From: Desmodesmus armatus
Lineage: Eukaryota > Chlorophyta > Chlorophyceae > Sphaeropleales > Scenedesmaceae
Assembly (NCBI GenBank): GCA_007449985.2
Contig: VIIQ02000153.1
Span: 124,001 to 188,000 of the forward strand
Direction of reading: 5' to 3'
DNA length: 64,000 nucleotides
The position numbers and the translations under genes are program-made. Below are positions 35,836-47,916 of this stretch, piece by piece. Within the stretch, counting starts at the first letter, position 1, and each line of letters begins with the position of its first letter. The notes below the pieces were generated by a model that saw nothing but the letters and a program-made list of their open reading frames with translations, made no database searches and had not been told where the DNA came from.

Positions 35836-36156
35836 GTGGAGGTAGGCGAATATGTCACCACGGCTGCTGTATTTTGCTTCAGCTCTTGTTCAATTTTGTA
35901 CGGCATTGTGACCCTTGAAAAGATAGGCATGTCTTTTTGCAGTGTGTTTACTGTTCAGCATATGCCAGGAAGCATTCCTAAGCTCAACAATAGAATATCC
36001 ATGTCGACCATGCTAGCCTGTGATTGTGCAGTGGCAGCAATGGAGAGCTACCATCTGTACGCACCAATTATCCTTGCCCTTGTTTGCCTTTGCCATGTCT
36101 GCATTGTAGGTGTGACTGTCATAATGTGCCTGTGTATTCCTTGTATTACTTTGTAA
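35836..36156 (+). CDS. Possible small membrane protein
   Basis: A frame of 106 codons in an AT-richer patch has two hydrophobic stretches (TTAAVFCFSSCSILYGIV and YAPIILALVCLCHVCIVGVT). No family is recognised. TGTAA overlaps the stop codon. Upstream, LFSFALLPLLSVLFAGFQGF (about 35730-35790) ahead of a ggag|gtaggc donor could be a preceding exon. Confidence 0.25.
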   Translation: MEVGEYVTTAAVFCFSSCSILYGIVTLEKIGMSFCSVFTVQHMPGSIPKLNNRISMSTMLACDCAVAAMESYHLYAPIILALVCLCHVCIVGVTVIMCLCIPCITL

Positions 36157-36297
36157 CCGCAGTCTGCTTTCATGACCGCATTTGCCAGGGTGCATCATAC
36201 CACTTTGATTGTGGAGTGCAAATCCAGTCTTCAAAAGGTTGTTACAACTGTTTGGTCTCACAGCTGGTATTGCGCTCACTACGTAGCTAAACTTATA

Positions 36298-36370
36298 TGA
36301 ACTGGACCAGAAAGTATGAACTGGACCAGAAAGTGAACTGGACCAGACTTGATGAACTGGACCAGAAAGT
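36298..36370. repeat. 19-bp tandem repeat, four units
   Basis: The unit tgaactggaccagaaagta occurs four times, the third shortened and the fourth preceded by cttga. Confidence 0.9.
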
Positions 36371-37604
36371 AGACACATGTGTTGAGGACATCTGGGGCAT
36401 GGAGGACACCTGGAACATGAATCACATTAAGGCGCAGTTGCAAATTTATACAGGAGTCTGATTTTGGGATTCCATCCAAACCTGATTCACTTCACTTTGA
36501 AATGGGGTGGGAAAAGTCGTGGCAGTGATACGACAGTGTGCAGAGGCGTGTCAGCAAAGCAATTGATGCCGTTGCAGTCTTATTCGCACAACAAAACCCT
36601 CCACATGGGGTTCCAGCACGCCAAACATAGTGACGCCGCACCAATCATTTTTAGAGTGCATATATGTAGCGCGATATACCGAAACGCGCAAACAGAACAA
36701 ATGTAACAAAAAGCGTGTGGAGTATATCACTGCCACTGCAGACTGCTCCGCCCGCGGGTCATGGCCGGAGATCACCATGAGTGATCAGGTTCCGCACATG
36801 GCAGCATCGGCCTCTTCCAGGCGTTTCATAGTATCTCCCCTATACAACATGTGCAGTGGCGATCCTTGCGGTGGCAGCTGATGCTGCACTGCTTTTGCCA
36901 TCATTGGTCAGATCACTAGGTTGCCTGCACGGCAGTGCTTCCCACACACCCTTTCGGTGATACACCCTGACAATACCCCCTTGGACGCAAACCCCACAAG
37001 AGGGGCTCCTGTCAATGCAATGTGCACACTGACGCTGTCCCTCAAACTGTCCATCCAGCGTGCTGTACTACTGCCATACCCATGTTGCAGCGCAAGATCA
37101 GTACAGCAGGCAGCCATCACGAGCCGGAGCCCGTGGCAGGGCGCGTTGCGATCCTGCAAGCAAAGGCAAATAAAGAGATGCAAGCGCAGAAGGTCGTGAG
37201 TTTCAGGTCGCTTGAAATGATGCTTGTACAGTACATGAAGGGCATGTGCAGCTACCCCGCACAAAAGCATGCACCCCAAGTGATACATGCTCTCACTGTA
37301 CATTACATCAGCTTGTGCTGCACCTGTAAATCAGCCCACACTGAGGTACCCACATGCTCGGTTGAAGAATGCAAGCTGACGCCCAACAAACCTTTTGCAG
37401 CTGCCTGGAAGCACACCGTTGTCCATTATTACCCCAGCGATATGTTGCCAAGATGTTTGACAACCAAACTGTGAGATTGCATCAAAACAGCACCATCTAC
37501 CAAAATCTAGAACCGTACCAGATGGGCGAAATGACAGGTAGTTGAGTCCAGCACTTCATCTGGCTTCAGAGCTTTGACTTGAAGTCTTCTTGCCATCCTC
37601 CTGG

Positions 37605-37800
37605 TCATGTCATCCTGATATTGTCCTTGGCCTTGTGCTTGTCCTTCGCCTTAGCCTCGCCTTGGCCATAGCCTCCTTGCTTGGCCTTGCCCTTGTGCTT
37701 GACCTTGACCTTGGGCTTGGCCTTGTGCTTGAACTTGAGGCTTGAGCTTGAGGCTTGAGCTTGAGGCTTGGGCTTGAGGCTTGCCATGGGAGCTCAATGA
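37605..37800. repeat. Degenerate hexanucleotide repeat (cttggc/cttgag)
   Basis: CTTGGC, CTTGTG and CTTGAG hexamers run across ~190 bp. On the minus strand they are open and encode Lys-rich KAKPKVKVKHKGKAK-like sequence (60 codons with an ATG at 37787). The regular hexamers suggest a microsatellite rather than a selected protein, although a histone-H1-like basic tail cannot be excluded. Confidence 0.75.
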
Positions 37801-38206
37801 AGACCTCCAACGGTGTCACAAATCCTGCATGGGAATGTCAATGTAAGCAGGTGGCATGTGGCTGGAGTAAGTATGCGCAGCGCTGGTGGCATCTAGAAGC
37901 CTTGGCTGTTGTGGAAAACGCTGCGGAGACTTACCCCCCCCCCCCCCTCTCCACACACCCAATCATGCTTTCGCATCTGGCACAGTGCACCAGCATCCAT
38001 AAAACCACCGCAGCAGCACAGCACAGCCCTTAAAAGCTGTTGAAGGAGATTGAGCCACAACAGACCTATTACCAAGGAGCATACACAGCTGGAGGTGGAG
38101 CAGCAGCAGCCACAGCCGCTTCCAGCAGCTGTTGGAGGCTGCCATGAGCCATCCTGAACGCTGCGAATGCTGACGCTGTGTCATCTAAACTGCAGGGGGA
38201 CCTTAC

Positions 38207-38806
38207 CAGATCTCTGAGGAAGAAAAGTAGGGTGGTAACACCGCTTGAGTGCCCTTGGACTTGCGCTTCAAGCTTGGGCTTCGTTCTGACCACATGGTTG
38301 TAATTGGAGCCTTCCAGCTTGTCCTTCTGGAAGTCAGTGACTGATGTCAGATCCCTCCTGAATCGCGTGATGCCATCATGCCTGCAGTCACAATGACACT
38401 CAGGCTATTAGCATCCCACCACCCAAAGCACAATGACACACAGCCAGCTTCTGCCCGGCAGCAGTGCTGGAGGGAGAAGAAAGTGCACAGCAGTGTGATA
38501 GCCCCCCCCCCCCCCAAGAGGTGCATAAGAGAGGACATCTGCAGCTGGAGGTTTGTCGACAACCAAAATATGCTTCCCTGTCTGACCAAATGCAGGTTGC
38601 TCTGAGCCACAGATCACTGCCAGTGGTGGTTTCATCAACCACCAAATCAGCAGGACCTTACCAGATCACGTTCCAAGTGATGCTGCTTCATGCGTCCTTG
38701 CCGGCCCCTCATGCATCCTTGTCCTTCATACTTCATAGCGTCATGGAGACTGGTGGGGTCTTCATCGTCGCAGTTGATGGACGGCTTGGACGTGATGCCA
38801 CCACGC
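38207..38806 (-). other. Pair of paralogous exon-like segments
   Basis: Segments 38662-38806 (145 nt) and 38207-38381 (175 nt), read on the minus strand, both start after ctgcag or atgcag, both enter in the same phase, both contain GGIT/DGIT near the start and both end RDL|gtaagg in the same phase. They read RGGITSKPSINCDDEDPTSL and HDGITRFRRDLTSVTDFQKD. They look like tandemly duplicated exons of an unrecognised gene; neighbouring exons were not established. Confidence 0.5.
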
Positions 38807-41800
38807 CTGCATTGCAAGCACCAGCATGTCGCTGTTGGCATTCCACCACGCAAAGCAAACTTGCTGTGAGCTCTTACCCGCTAGCAGCGCGGCCTTTGGC
38901 AGCACATGCTGTGGGTCACGTGATACCTGGAACTGCTAGGAATGACCTGACCAGGCATCCTTCCTCGTAGTACGAGCATAAGTCACACACGTGACTGTGA
39001 TGTAGTCAAAAGTTCAAAAGTTCAAAAATCAGTTAACACAGGCCAGGTCCCGACAGATTCCTGCAGGGAGGGTCGTGTTGTCAAGGTTCGTGTGTGTCAA
39101 GGTGAAATATATCAAGATGCATGTGACAAAAGAGGCTATGCAGCAGCAGCTGCTGGGGGCCAGCAAACAGCACTCTGCTGTTGGCAACGGCCGCATCATG
39201 CTACCGGCCACCAACAAGGGGAAGGACTGCTGCCCCCCATTCGTGACACCTTACCAGAAATGCTGAAGCGGCTGAACGATATCTATGCCGCGATAGTGAT
39301 GGGTAGTGGTGTCCTTGCTCTTGGCGCAGACAATCCAACCCAGCCCAGTAGCTTCGTGTTGTCTTCGTGTTGGCAGCACACTGCATGCACACACAAAGCC
39401 AGGACGTACACAGCAGCAGTGGCAGCAGCACAGAAGCCTCTCAAATGCACTTGCAAACCCTTCCCAGCTTGCGCTCAGCCTGCACTCAGATACTGCTTTT
39501 ATTACACTGGCAATGTACTGTTAATTTGCATGCACATGTTCGTCAAGGCACATGTAGGTGCAGCTGGTTGCAATTGGAACACTGCCTCCTTCAAATGCTG
39601 AAATGACTCTATCACGTCAGCCAATCTCGTCAGCCAATCTCAACTTCCTGGCCCTTGCCACGTACCAGGCCAGACGGGACGTGTGGGTTTACTGGCAGGG
39701 TCCAGCATGCGCTTGCAGCTAGCCTGCAGGCACACAAACACACGTTGTCAGAAGCATGGTCAACACCACCAGCACGCCAGCTTCAAGAACTGCCGTGCAG
39801 AGATCACTGCAGGATACGCCGCGCATGTGCAGATGCCGTCGAAATAACAACCACAGCAGCAGCAGCAACTGGCTCATTCTATTGCCAGGACCGGCAGCAC
39901 AACAACAGCCAGCATGTGTTGCTACTGCACATATTGCCCACACCTGCTGAAAGTGAGAGCGCCGAGGCAAACGAAGCTGCTCCGTGAGGCAGCCCAGCGC
40001 GGCTTGCCGTCCTCAGGGGTTGTTGGGGGCCAGCCTGGAGGGCAGGTGAAGCAAGGCCAGGTGAGAAGTAACTGGGGTGCTCACACCAGATGGTGCAATA
40101 TATTATGCATGCAGCATCCTCCTTGAAATCCGCGGCATCTGGATCAGCAGCAGCATTGCTGGCCTGGCAATCAGTGCAGCTGCAGGAGGCTAAGCTACCT
40201 GAGGTCAGCCAGTTTCCTTACTCAGCAGTGTGCAAGACCGCTGCTGCGCACAGACTGATCGGGCTTCTCCTGTGCAAGCGGTGTTGCTAGGCTCAACAAA
40301 ACCAAGCTGCTGTGCATGAAGGTCCAAAGCAACATGCTGACTGCCTCAGCCATGCACACTTCACACACGCTACCATGCATGAAGCATGCCATCACACCTG
40401 CTGTTGCTGTTGCCAGGGCTGCTGAGGTAGGACAGCTTGTCGCGCACACGACACCATTCTTCAGGACCTGCAGCCAACACGAACCACAGCACAGACATCC
40501 GATCACACAGCAATCGCTGCAGCATAACCCACAACACCTCAGTACGCTGCACCCGACCCTATGGCCTGCTGGCCTTGCACCATGCAGGGCCTCTGCTCCG
40601 ACACACCCACCCCTGGTGCAGTCACGCTGATGCACAGCAACAACACATCAACAGTGCTGCTGCTACATGCACATGCTCACCTGACGAGATACAAGAGGGC
40701 GAAACCCAGGGGGCAGAGGGCAAAGCCCCTGCCTGTGCTGATCATGAAGACCTCATACTGTAGCGTGGCTGAGGGTCCGATTGATGATTAGCACGCCAAC
40801 TAGGTTCCTTTAACTATCATGGTGCTGATCCACGGTAGCAGGCGGCTTCCGCTGTCACCCTGGGCGCAACTCTGCTGCTTGGGCACGTCGCCCAGCTGAC
40901 CGTCAACGGGGGCATCAGACGGCTGGCAGTCGTGAGAGAGTCTATGACGGCTTCACGTCCGGTCTTCACCTGCGCTGCCGACACCTGACATTGCACTCCA
41001 CCCAAAGCCCTGAAACCTAGGATCAGTCACTTGACTTCCTGCAGTGTCTATTCTCCAAGAGTGTGGCCCGAGTTACATCAACATGTAGTCAACGGATAAT
41101 TTGCAGACATTGCCAGGCACTGCCAGGGTGCACCTGCCCATGAAAGGGTGGAATGGATCAATCCTTACTGATGCAGGCTGTTGTGCAAGATGACTCGGGA
41201 TGCCCTGCAATCTGACACGGTGCTCCTATTGCAGTCAAAAGAACAGCTCAACAAAATTCAAGGCTCTCAGCAATTGGCGCAGCAGCTTGCAACGCCTGCA
41301 TCAGTCTTAGATCAGCCAACAAAAGCGCTGACAACTTTGCCGCAGGCCTGCTCCCGACATGCTCGCATGCTGCGCACAGCAGCAGTGACTCAGCCTACAC
41401 AGCAGAAGCCCTTTCCAGATACATTGCAGTCAAATACCAGCCACTGCAAATAGTGCCAGCGGCTTGCATGACCCATGAACGCATTTATCACAATGCGGCT
41501 GCCAATCATTGGCAGTACCCAGGGGTTGCTGTGCCAGCTCTGAAAGTGAATGAACCAGCCTGTTGCCACTTGCTTGAAACATGACCAAGCTGTCCACACA
41601 TGTGTGCAGGACAGACGACTCAAGTCACTGACTCCATGCCAGGCTTGCAAGCCAGTGCCTGGCACCAAAGATACCACAAGATGCACAGCCATGACATGTG
41701 CCAATCAACCATCAAAACCACAAGATGCACAGCCATGACATGTGCCAATCAAAAACCATCAAAAATGCTCTCGAGATCCGCTGTAATTTGGTGGGCTTTG

Positions 41801-42576
41801 GATGCTGTCACAGGGTTTGGTGGTGTGCACACCTGTGCATGAGGCCCACTGACCACCCACAAGGCCCCGGTCACCAAACACCAATATGCGGCTCCTACAA
41901 ACTTGCTGTAGTGATCAAGGCGGTTTGGGAGAGGCTCTGTTGGGAGAGCATCTTCCCCTATGTTGAGTAAGTTGTCATGTTGTGAGTATCTGAGGAGCAT
42001 TCTGGCTTATGGATGATGTGGGACAGTCAGTTGACCCTTGGGACAGAGTGTGACAGTTATGTGGGTCCACTCTGTGAAGCTCAAAGGCTGGCACCGTCTG
42101 GTGCTGGTCACCTTGTCGTCCCTAGTGGATTGGCTTGGTCAATCATGCTTCCTTTTGTAAGTCGCAGTACATGATCCATCCATGAAGCCTCCCTCTACAG
42201 AGTATGGCTTGAGTTGAGGCAGGACAGACTTCTCAAGGCCTATGCCAGTTTAGTCTAGTCTTTCAGTCCCCTCGTCGACTCCTGTGCCTATCATGAAAGG
42301 CTCACGCTTCCTATCACACAGAATCCATCAGGACACAGCCTGTCCAGCCTGTTCTCCAGAGATCGAGGGGCTAAACAGTTCACTTGCCTCGCCGGCAGCA
42401 CTCTGTGCTGCTGCTGCGCCGGCCTACACTGCGCTACCAGGCCGCTGGCCAGCAACAGTCAGCAGCCCAATGCACTCTGCTGCCCTGTCGTCATGCCAGT
42501 ACTCTCATCGCATGGAGTGCGGACATGTTGAGAGCAGTCAGCCCCAATTTGCTGTCGTGGCAGCTGCCGGTGCTGC
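38807..42576. other. Region with only isolated exon candidates
   Basis: A plus-strand 91-codon frame at 41181-41453 (KEQLNKIQGSQQLAQQLATP) and a segment at 40295-40430 ending AVAVARAAE|gtagga look exon-like but could not be linked. A 36-bp direct repeat (accacaagatgcacagccat...) occurs at 41675-41706 and 41719-41750. Nothing else is supported. Confidence 0.35.
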
Positions 42577-45500
42577 TTAAGCGTACCAGAACATTGCCAA
42601 TATTATCACCACTGTCACCAGCACCACCAGCGTGTCCAGTAGTGGCAGCAACCGTAGCGTGTGAATGATTGGCACTTCCGCAAGGCGTAATACTAGGCTG
42701 ATCCAGGTGTCATTGATGCGCTGTCGCCAACTCAAGCCGCCAACCCTGCTGCCCAAAGTTGCTGCTCCCAGCCGCAGGGAGGTAGTGGACGCAGTGGCCA
42801 AGACTGTACAGCTGCTCCCTTCCTGCTCCGTGGATGACTGGTCGGTCGCCTGCTCAGACAAAAGGGTATCACAGGTGATGCACAAGGCACGTATTCAGCA
42901 TGTCAATTCAACACAAGCAATATCTTCCAGCAAGTAATACCCTCCCGCATCAGCATGGGCGTGTTGATAACGCAACCTGGTATCACCTGAACTCACAACC
43001 GCCTACCCCTACCTCACCTCAACTGCTCCAGCTAGTGATGCTGCCGCCTGCCGTGCCACTCTGGGGTCGCGGTGCTTGAGATGGTGCCGCAACACTTGGC
43101 GCCACACATGCTCTGAGTTGACGGCCTGTTACAGCGCAGACAAGGCAGAACCTACACTCAGTGCGAAGCGTACATATTCACGTTGATGGTACAATTTGCA
43201 ACACCCTGTATCAAGATATATCGTGTGCCGTGGACCTTGACTTGCAAGTTTTGCACATGATGGAAGCTGCATTGCAGGAATATACTAGGGAGAGATGCAA
43301 CTACCAATAGACTATAGGAAAGAACAACCGGATGGTCAGGAATGCATGCATTGTGTTGGCATCATGTGCAGCCGTGGCATCGCAGCAATACACACACCCT
43401 GCCAGCAGAGATCAACAGCCACTGTTGAGTTGAGTCAACTCACCCTGGAGACAAAGCTGGTCGTCTCAAAAGAACCCCCGAGAGAGGTCATGTAAGTGAG
43501 GTTGATGCGCCCGGTGTATGTGAGGCCTGTCAGCTGTGACAACTGAGTCAGCTGCAATAAGAGCCCGTATCTTGCATTGCGAGCGTCGTCTACCTTCAGC
43601 TCCCTCAGCCCAGTCATGCGAGACACAGCCTGCACATCTGACTCGGTGCCGCCCTCTCGCGGCAGATGTAGTGTGTGCAGCCCACACAGCCCTGCTAGTG
43701 GAGCTGCCAGCTGTCCACCGTACTTCAGGTAATCACATTTGAGAGATTGCAATCCAGGGCAGCAGCTCACAAGGCGGGTGCCTTCAGGAGCCAAGGCGTA
43801 ATTGCTGTACGGTGCAGAACTGCAGTGCCGGGTGTTTGAGATGTCCAGGCACGAGAGGTGTGGTAGCTGCCTGCCACCGGGAACACGTGTTGCCATACGC
43901 CGGTTGGCAGTGTGCAGCCTTCAATATTGAGGTAGTGGAGCTTGCTGCTTGCTGTCAGAGCTGAGAAGGCTGCTGCCGGGGGGTGGGCCTCCTGAATTCG
44001 GCCCCCGGAGATGGCCGGCAGTGTTGGCTGTGTATCGGCAAGGCAGGGCCCCCCGGTCAGGGCCGGTGGCAGGGGGCTGCCGCCGGTGCTGGTGCCTGCG
44101 GAGCGTAGCCTGCTGTCACACGTAGGATAAACCGGTGCCTGCGGGATACAGGGAGAGCAAGAGGTGCAAACTCCTTCCTGCAACAGCAAGCAAACGGGCG
44201 CAGTGGAAGTCAGTGATGGGCTCAGGTCACTTTGTGTTGAGTGCAACAGGCCACTGTCCGCTGTTGTTGGGCACTGGCACTGGGTGCAACCACTCTCTGC
44301 ACTTCAATCAGGTTACCGGCGCTGGCCGTGGCCCTCGCACTTCGTTACTGTCGCTGCTGCAGCTCTCTTATGACAGGCTGGTGGTGTGGTACTCTGTCAA
44401 GCAACACACGAGAGCTGCTGGGTTATCAAAGCTCAGCACTGCAGGGTTGGTACTGCAATGCCAACCTCCTTCTTGGGAGGGACTGACTGTGTGGCCCTGA
44501 GTGGCCTGATTACACTGTGGCTGTGTGTGTATGCTTTCTTGTGCACGTGCTGCACGCTGTGGTTGAAAGCTGCTGTATGTATTTACTGCACGGCAGGGGT
44601 TGCCTGCAATGCAAGCCTCCTTCGAGGGAGGGGTTACTTCCTGCAAGACCCTGTGGGCCTTGGGTTACTTCTTGTCCTCTTGGACGTTGTCGCTGCGACG
44701 TCTGTGGCGCGCAGGGTTAACTATGACAGGTTGTATACCTGTCTGTGCTGGGGGCTTGTTGCCCTGGACTGGCCTGATGGCCTGGCCTGATGGCCTGGAC
44801 GGGGTTGGGAGATTGTTTGGTTACAACTCCGATAATGAGACGATAACTTTCGATAGCTTTGAGTAACACTCGAGTCAACTTTGACTGTGCACTGAAGGGG
44901 GACTTTGCCAACTTTGACCGGCGAACCTGCCACCTTATATAGCCCTGCTCGGGTTACACCGTGGGCTTGTATCTTATCGTACAGGCCTCTGATGCACTCG
45001 ATAGCCAGAACAAAGGGCTTCTAAGGAGTTGGTCAACCTTTTGGTCAACAATAACAGTGCTACAGGCTGCTCTCCTGAAAGTGGAAGCTGCCGGAGGAAG
45101 CTGCCGAGAAGCTGCTAGGAGCTTCTAGGAAGCTTCTCGGAAGCTTCCTGCTGGGTCACCAGCAGACAAGAGGTAGCCTTTGACTGGTCAAAACAATTTA
45201 TAATTGCAACAGCATTCAGCTCTGGGCAGCTCCACCCAGCTCCATCAAACGGGTGAGACGGAAGCAGAATAGCACAAAGCAGAACAGTAGTCTGCACGAG
45301 TACAGGACTGTCAGCACTGCATTGGCAAACTGCTGGGGAACTAAGGTGGCATGACAGGATTGTAAGCTGCCAGGCTGGCTGAAGCACTAGTACTATAGCA
45401 GACCAGAAGACAAGTCACCTGGCGATGACCACAGGGCATGTCTTCTGCTGCACCCAAACAAACAACTGTGCACCAGCGGTGACAGGGGCACCGGTGATGA

Positions 45501-46773
45501 AACCACAGTTGCAGGCTAAGAGTCAGGTGGCACCCATCTGTCTTCAGACAAGGGCTGTGGCCATGCAAAGGTCACCAGATACTAGAAGCCACACAGCACC
45601 AAAGCTAACAGCTGTGCACCAGCGGTGGCAGAGGCACCGATGGTGACGCCACAGCTGTGTCAGGTGCTGCAACTGGGGCAGCAATTGGCTTAGCCTTGCT
45701 GCAGCGCCTGACAGCAACCAGTTCCCTGAGGAGGTTGGTGTGGCAGGAGGAGCGTCCTCCTCAACAGCCTGCATGCTGTTGCACAGAGATAAGTGGGTCA
45801 GCAGCTGCATGTCCTTCAGGCAGGACAACAGCTGTGCTACCCCTGCCGCACCACCAGATAACTTGGTTGGGTGCAGGCACAGATGCTGCAGCCTTGTCTT
45901 GCCAGCCAGGATGCCTGGGTCTCCATAGCCATGTTGAACAAGGCTGAGGTGTGTCAGGTGTTGCATCCCTGACAACATGTCGGCTGTGACAATATCATCG
46001 CCGACTGTCTCCAGTGCAAGGTACACCAACCTCGTGAGGTCCCGCAGAGGCTCAAGAGAAGCGCTCTCAATATCGAGTCCAGGGGTCTCCAGATACACCC
46101 CAGTGAGCTCAAGGTGGGTGAGTCGCTGCAGCTGTTGTAGGATGGTTGTTAAGATGTGGGCGGGATCCCCAGCCGTCAGTAGGGACCTGATGCTGAGGTC
46201 ATCCAGCTCAGCAGGCAGCTGCGACAGGTCTGTTGGCTCCCCATCCCAATACGGCGCATAGTCGGACAATCTGCAGTTGTGCAAGCGGAACTGCCTGAGG
46301 GCTGCTGTTGATGTTGTCCCCAGCATGCCGTGGGCGAGGTGCACATCTACACCGTCCAGCCAGACGCTGTGCACCTGCACGTCAGGGGGCAGCCGTGTGA
46401 TGTACGCATGCCCACCCCCTGACGTCTTGATCTGTATGCTGCGCATGCGGATGTGGGGACTAGCAGGGCTGGCCAGGTCGCGCAGGGCCCTGCGCACTTG
46501 CTCCTGGTGAGACACAGTTGCTGTGATGCGTACGGCTACCAAGGAGGCCGCCTTGCTAAGCCTGCTGTGAGACCTAGCAGCACTGGCTAGAGTGCGCTTG
46601 TCACAGTACTGCAACACTGTCAGCAGACAGGGGTCTGGAATGTCCAACAGCAAGGACTGCGTGAAGGACTCACATATAGTGCTATAGAACCTGGAAATTC
46701 CAAAGAGACGCATTGGAAAGACAAGTTTTCTGCTGAAGTGCCATCCTTCCCTCAGGAAGGGTTTCCTTTCCAA
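42577..46773 (-). CDS. F-box/LRR protein with C-terminal membrane helix
   Basis: Exon 1 starts at ATG 46773. An F-box-like motif lies near residues 42-75 (LLLDIPDPCLLTVLQYCDKR), then leucine-rich repeats (LQRLTHLELTGVYLETPGL, MQHLTHLSLVQHGYGDPGI). Its 3' border near 45.6 kb is unclear because of a local duplication. Exon 44138-43444 carries more LRRs (SKLHYLNIEGCTLPTGVWQH, MTGLRELKVDDARNARYG). Exon 43125-43018 encodes EHVWRQVLRHHLKHRDPRVA; the last exon, 42849-42577, encodes a tail ending LLDTLVVLVTVVIILAMFWYA. The last three exons all join in phase 0. F-box proteins are substrate adaptors of SCF ubiquitin ligases, and LRRs bind the substrate. The tail helix suggests anchoring to a membrane. 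One base appears missing at 43879-43881 (see findings). Confidence 0.68.
44139..45540. other. Intron or spacer within the F-box/LRR gene, with diverged duplications
   Basis: No further LRR exon was recognised. Two diverged ~45-bp blocks repeat (gcagggttggtactgcaatg at 44443 and gcaggggttgcctgcaatgc at 44593). A cluster of gaagctgc/gaagctt repeats lies at 45085-45150. Confidence 0.4.
45420..45665. repeat. Tandem duplication at the end of the first F-box/LRR exon
   Basis: About 120 bp is repeated: aactgtgcaccagcggtgac (45465 onward) and agctgtgcaccagcggtggc (45609 onward), each followed by a gaggcaccgatggtga-like block. This obscures which donor ends exon 1 and is another case of a copied exon end. 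Confidence 0.7.
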
Positions 46774-47571
46774 CTTGCTGCCATTCTTTCGCCTTCTTTG
46801 GTGGAACCTTTCTGGTCTTCCTGGCTCAACCTTCCTATTGGAACGTTTCTCTTTCTATTGTAGAAGCCCTGGAGTTGTTTTGCGAAACCTGTATATTCAA
46901 GCTATTCCCGTGCACCGCCCTTCCCACCCTTCCTTCCCTTCTTCCCATTCCCTTCGGCCAACGAACCGTCGCTTGACGTTGTAAGGCACGATCGTAATAT
47001 AGATGTTATCATGATCAACATACGACATCAGACTGCTGGCACAACACAGCAACACGTCGACAGGATCGCGATCCACTGCCACAATCACTTGCACAGCATT
47101 GCATGGCAAAGGCACAACCCTGGCTTCAGTAACAATTAGACGTAAGAACAGTATGGTAGACAGAGCACAACAGGCGTAGACTGGGTAGCAGCTATGAAAT
47201 CACAAGGTGCAAAGTGCAAGTAGCATGCTGCATCGGGTTCTCACAGGAAGCCAGAGCTGCATGCCCTGTGGTGCAGCCAGCACACCATTACAGTTGAACC
47301 TGGCCTGGTTCATGTAGCGGAAGCTGCGCTTGTGCCGTGCAATGTACTTAAATCTCTGCTCACACAGGGACAGGTTGGCTGCCTGGAAAAAATTCACTGA
47401 AGTTATTGAAGTCCACCAGACACCCCCCTGCCCCCCTGCACTCTGGCATTCTACCCACTCTGGGCGATTCCACCCACTCTGGGCCATTCTAGCAGTCCAC
47501 CAGCCGTCCAGTAGCTCATCCTTCAGTGCGAGCCGGGTGTTGCTGCGGACAAACCAGCCAGCGGAGCCAAG
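46774..47571. other. 5' flank of the F-box/LRR gene
   Basis: Holds the promoter side of the minus-strand gene. It is rich in ggaa/ttcc motifs near 46740-46860, but no defined element can be named. Toward 47385-47500 it contains ctctggcattctacccactctg, the reverse complement of the tandem repeat found at 47917-48262. Confidence 0.35.
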
Positions 47572-47801
47572 CCAGAAACCCTACTCCTGCCACCATAACC
47601 ATAAGCCCTACACAAAACCCTGATACCCCAGCCCGCTGGTTTCTTTGATGGGGCTGAAGTGGACGGCTGTGGGGTACTGTGGAGCCCTACGGGCTCCACG
47701 GTCCACAGCCGTCCACGCCAGCCACATCAAAGGATGCAGGGCTGGGGTATTAGGGTTTTGTGTAGGGCTTATGGTTATGGTGGCAGGAGTAGGGTTTCTG
47801 G
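47572..47801. repeat. Near-perfect 230-nt hairpin (foldback element or miRNA-type precursor)
   Basis: The outer 63 bases (ccagaaaccctactcctgcc ... cagccc) pair with the last 63 bases with one difference, which would be a G-U pair in RNA. Inner blocks ctttgatg, gtggacggctgtgg and gtggagccc pair with small bulges, closing on a loop of about 3 nt. It could be a foldback/MITE-like element or the template of a long hairpin RNA. Confidence 0.9.
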
Positions 47802-47916
47802 ATCGGCGGAGCCCCTACGGACAGTTTAGGGTTTCTGGGGGGGCAGGGGGGGCAGGTACTAGGGTTTAGATTTATGGACAGCACTACATGCCAGACAGCA
47901 GAGACAGTTTGGAGCT

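Larger units (their letters stand above)
34567..37600. other. Sparse region with telomere-like motif and short repeats
   Basis: No multi-exon model could be built. A 106-codon frame (35836-36156, +) ends in a hydrophobic helix (YAPIILALVCLCHVCIVGVT), and 37022-37474 (+) is a 150-codon frame with coding-like texture (AKANKEMQAQKVVSFRSLEM); neither has clear exon signals on both sides. A direct repeat of ctctacccagcatgaaaaggg occurs twice at 34878-34921. Confidence 0.35.

Noticed and set aside
46740..46860. Heat-shock elements upstream of the F-box/LRR gene
   Set aside because: Many gaa/ttc-like triplets occur, but none form the required nGAAnnTTCnnGAAn spacing exactly.
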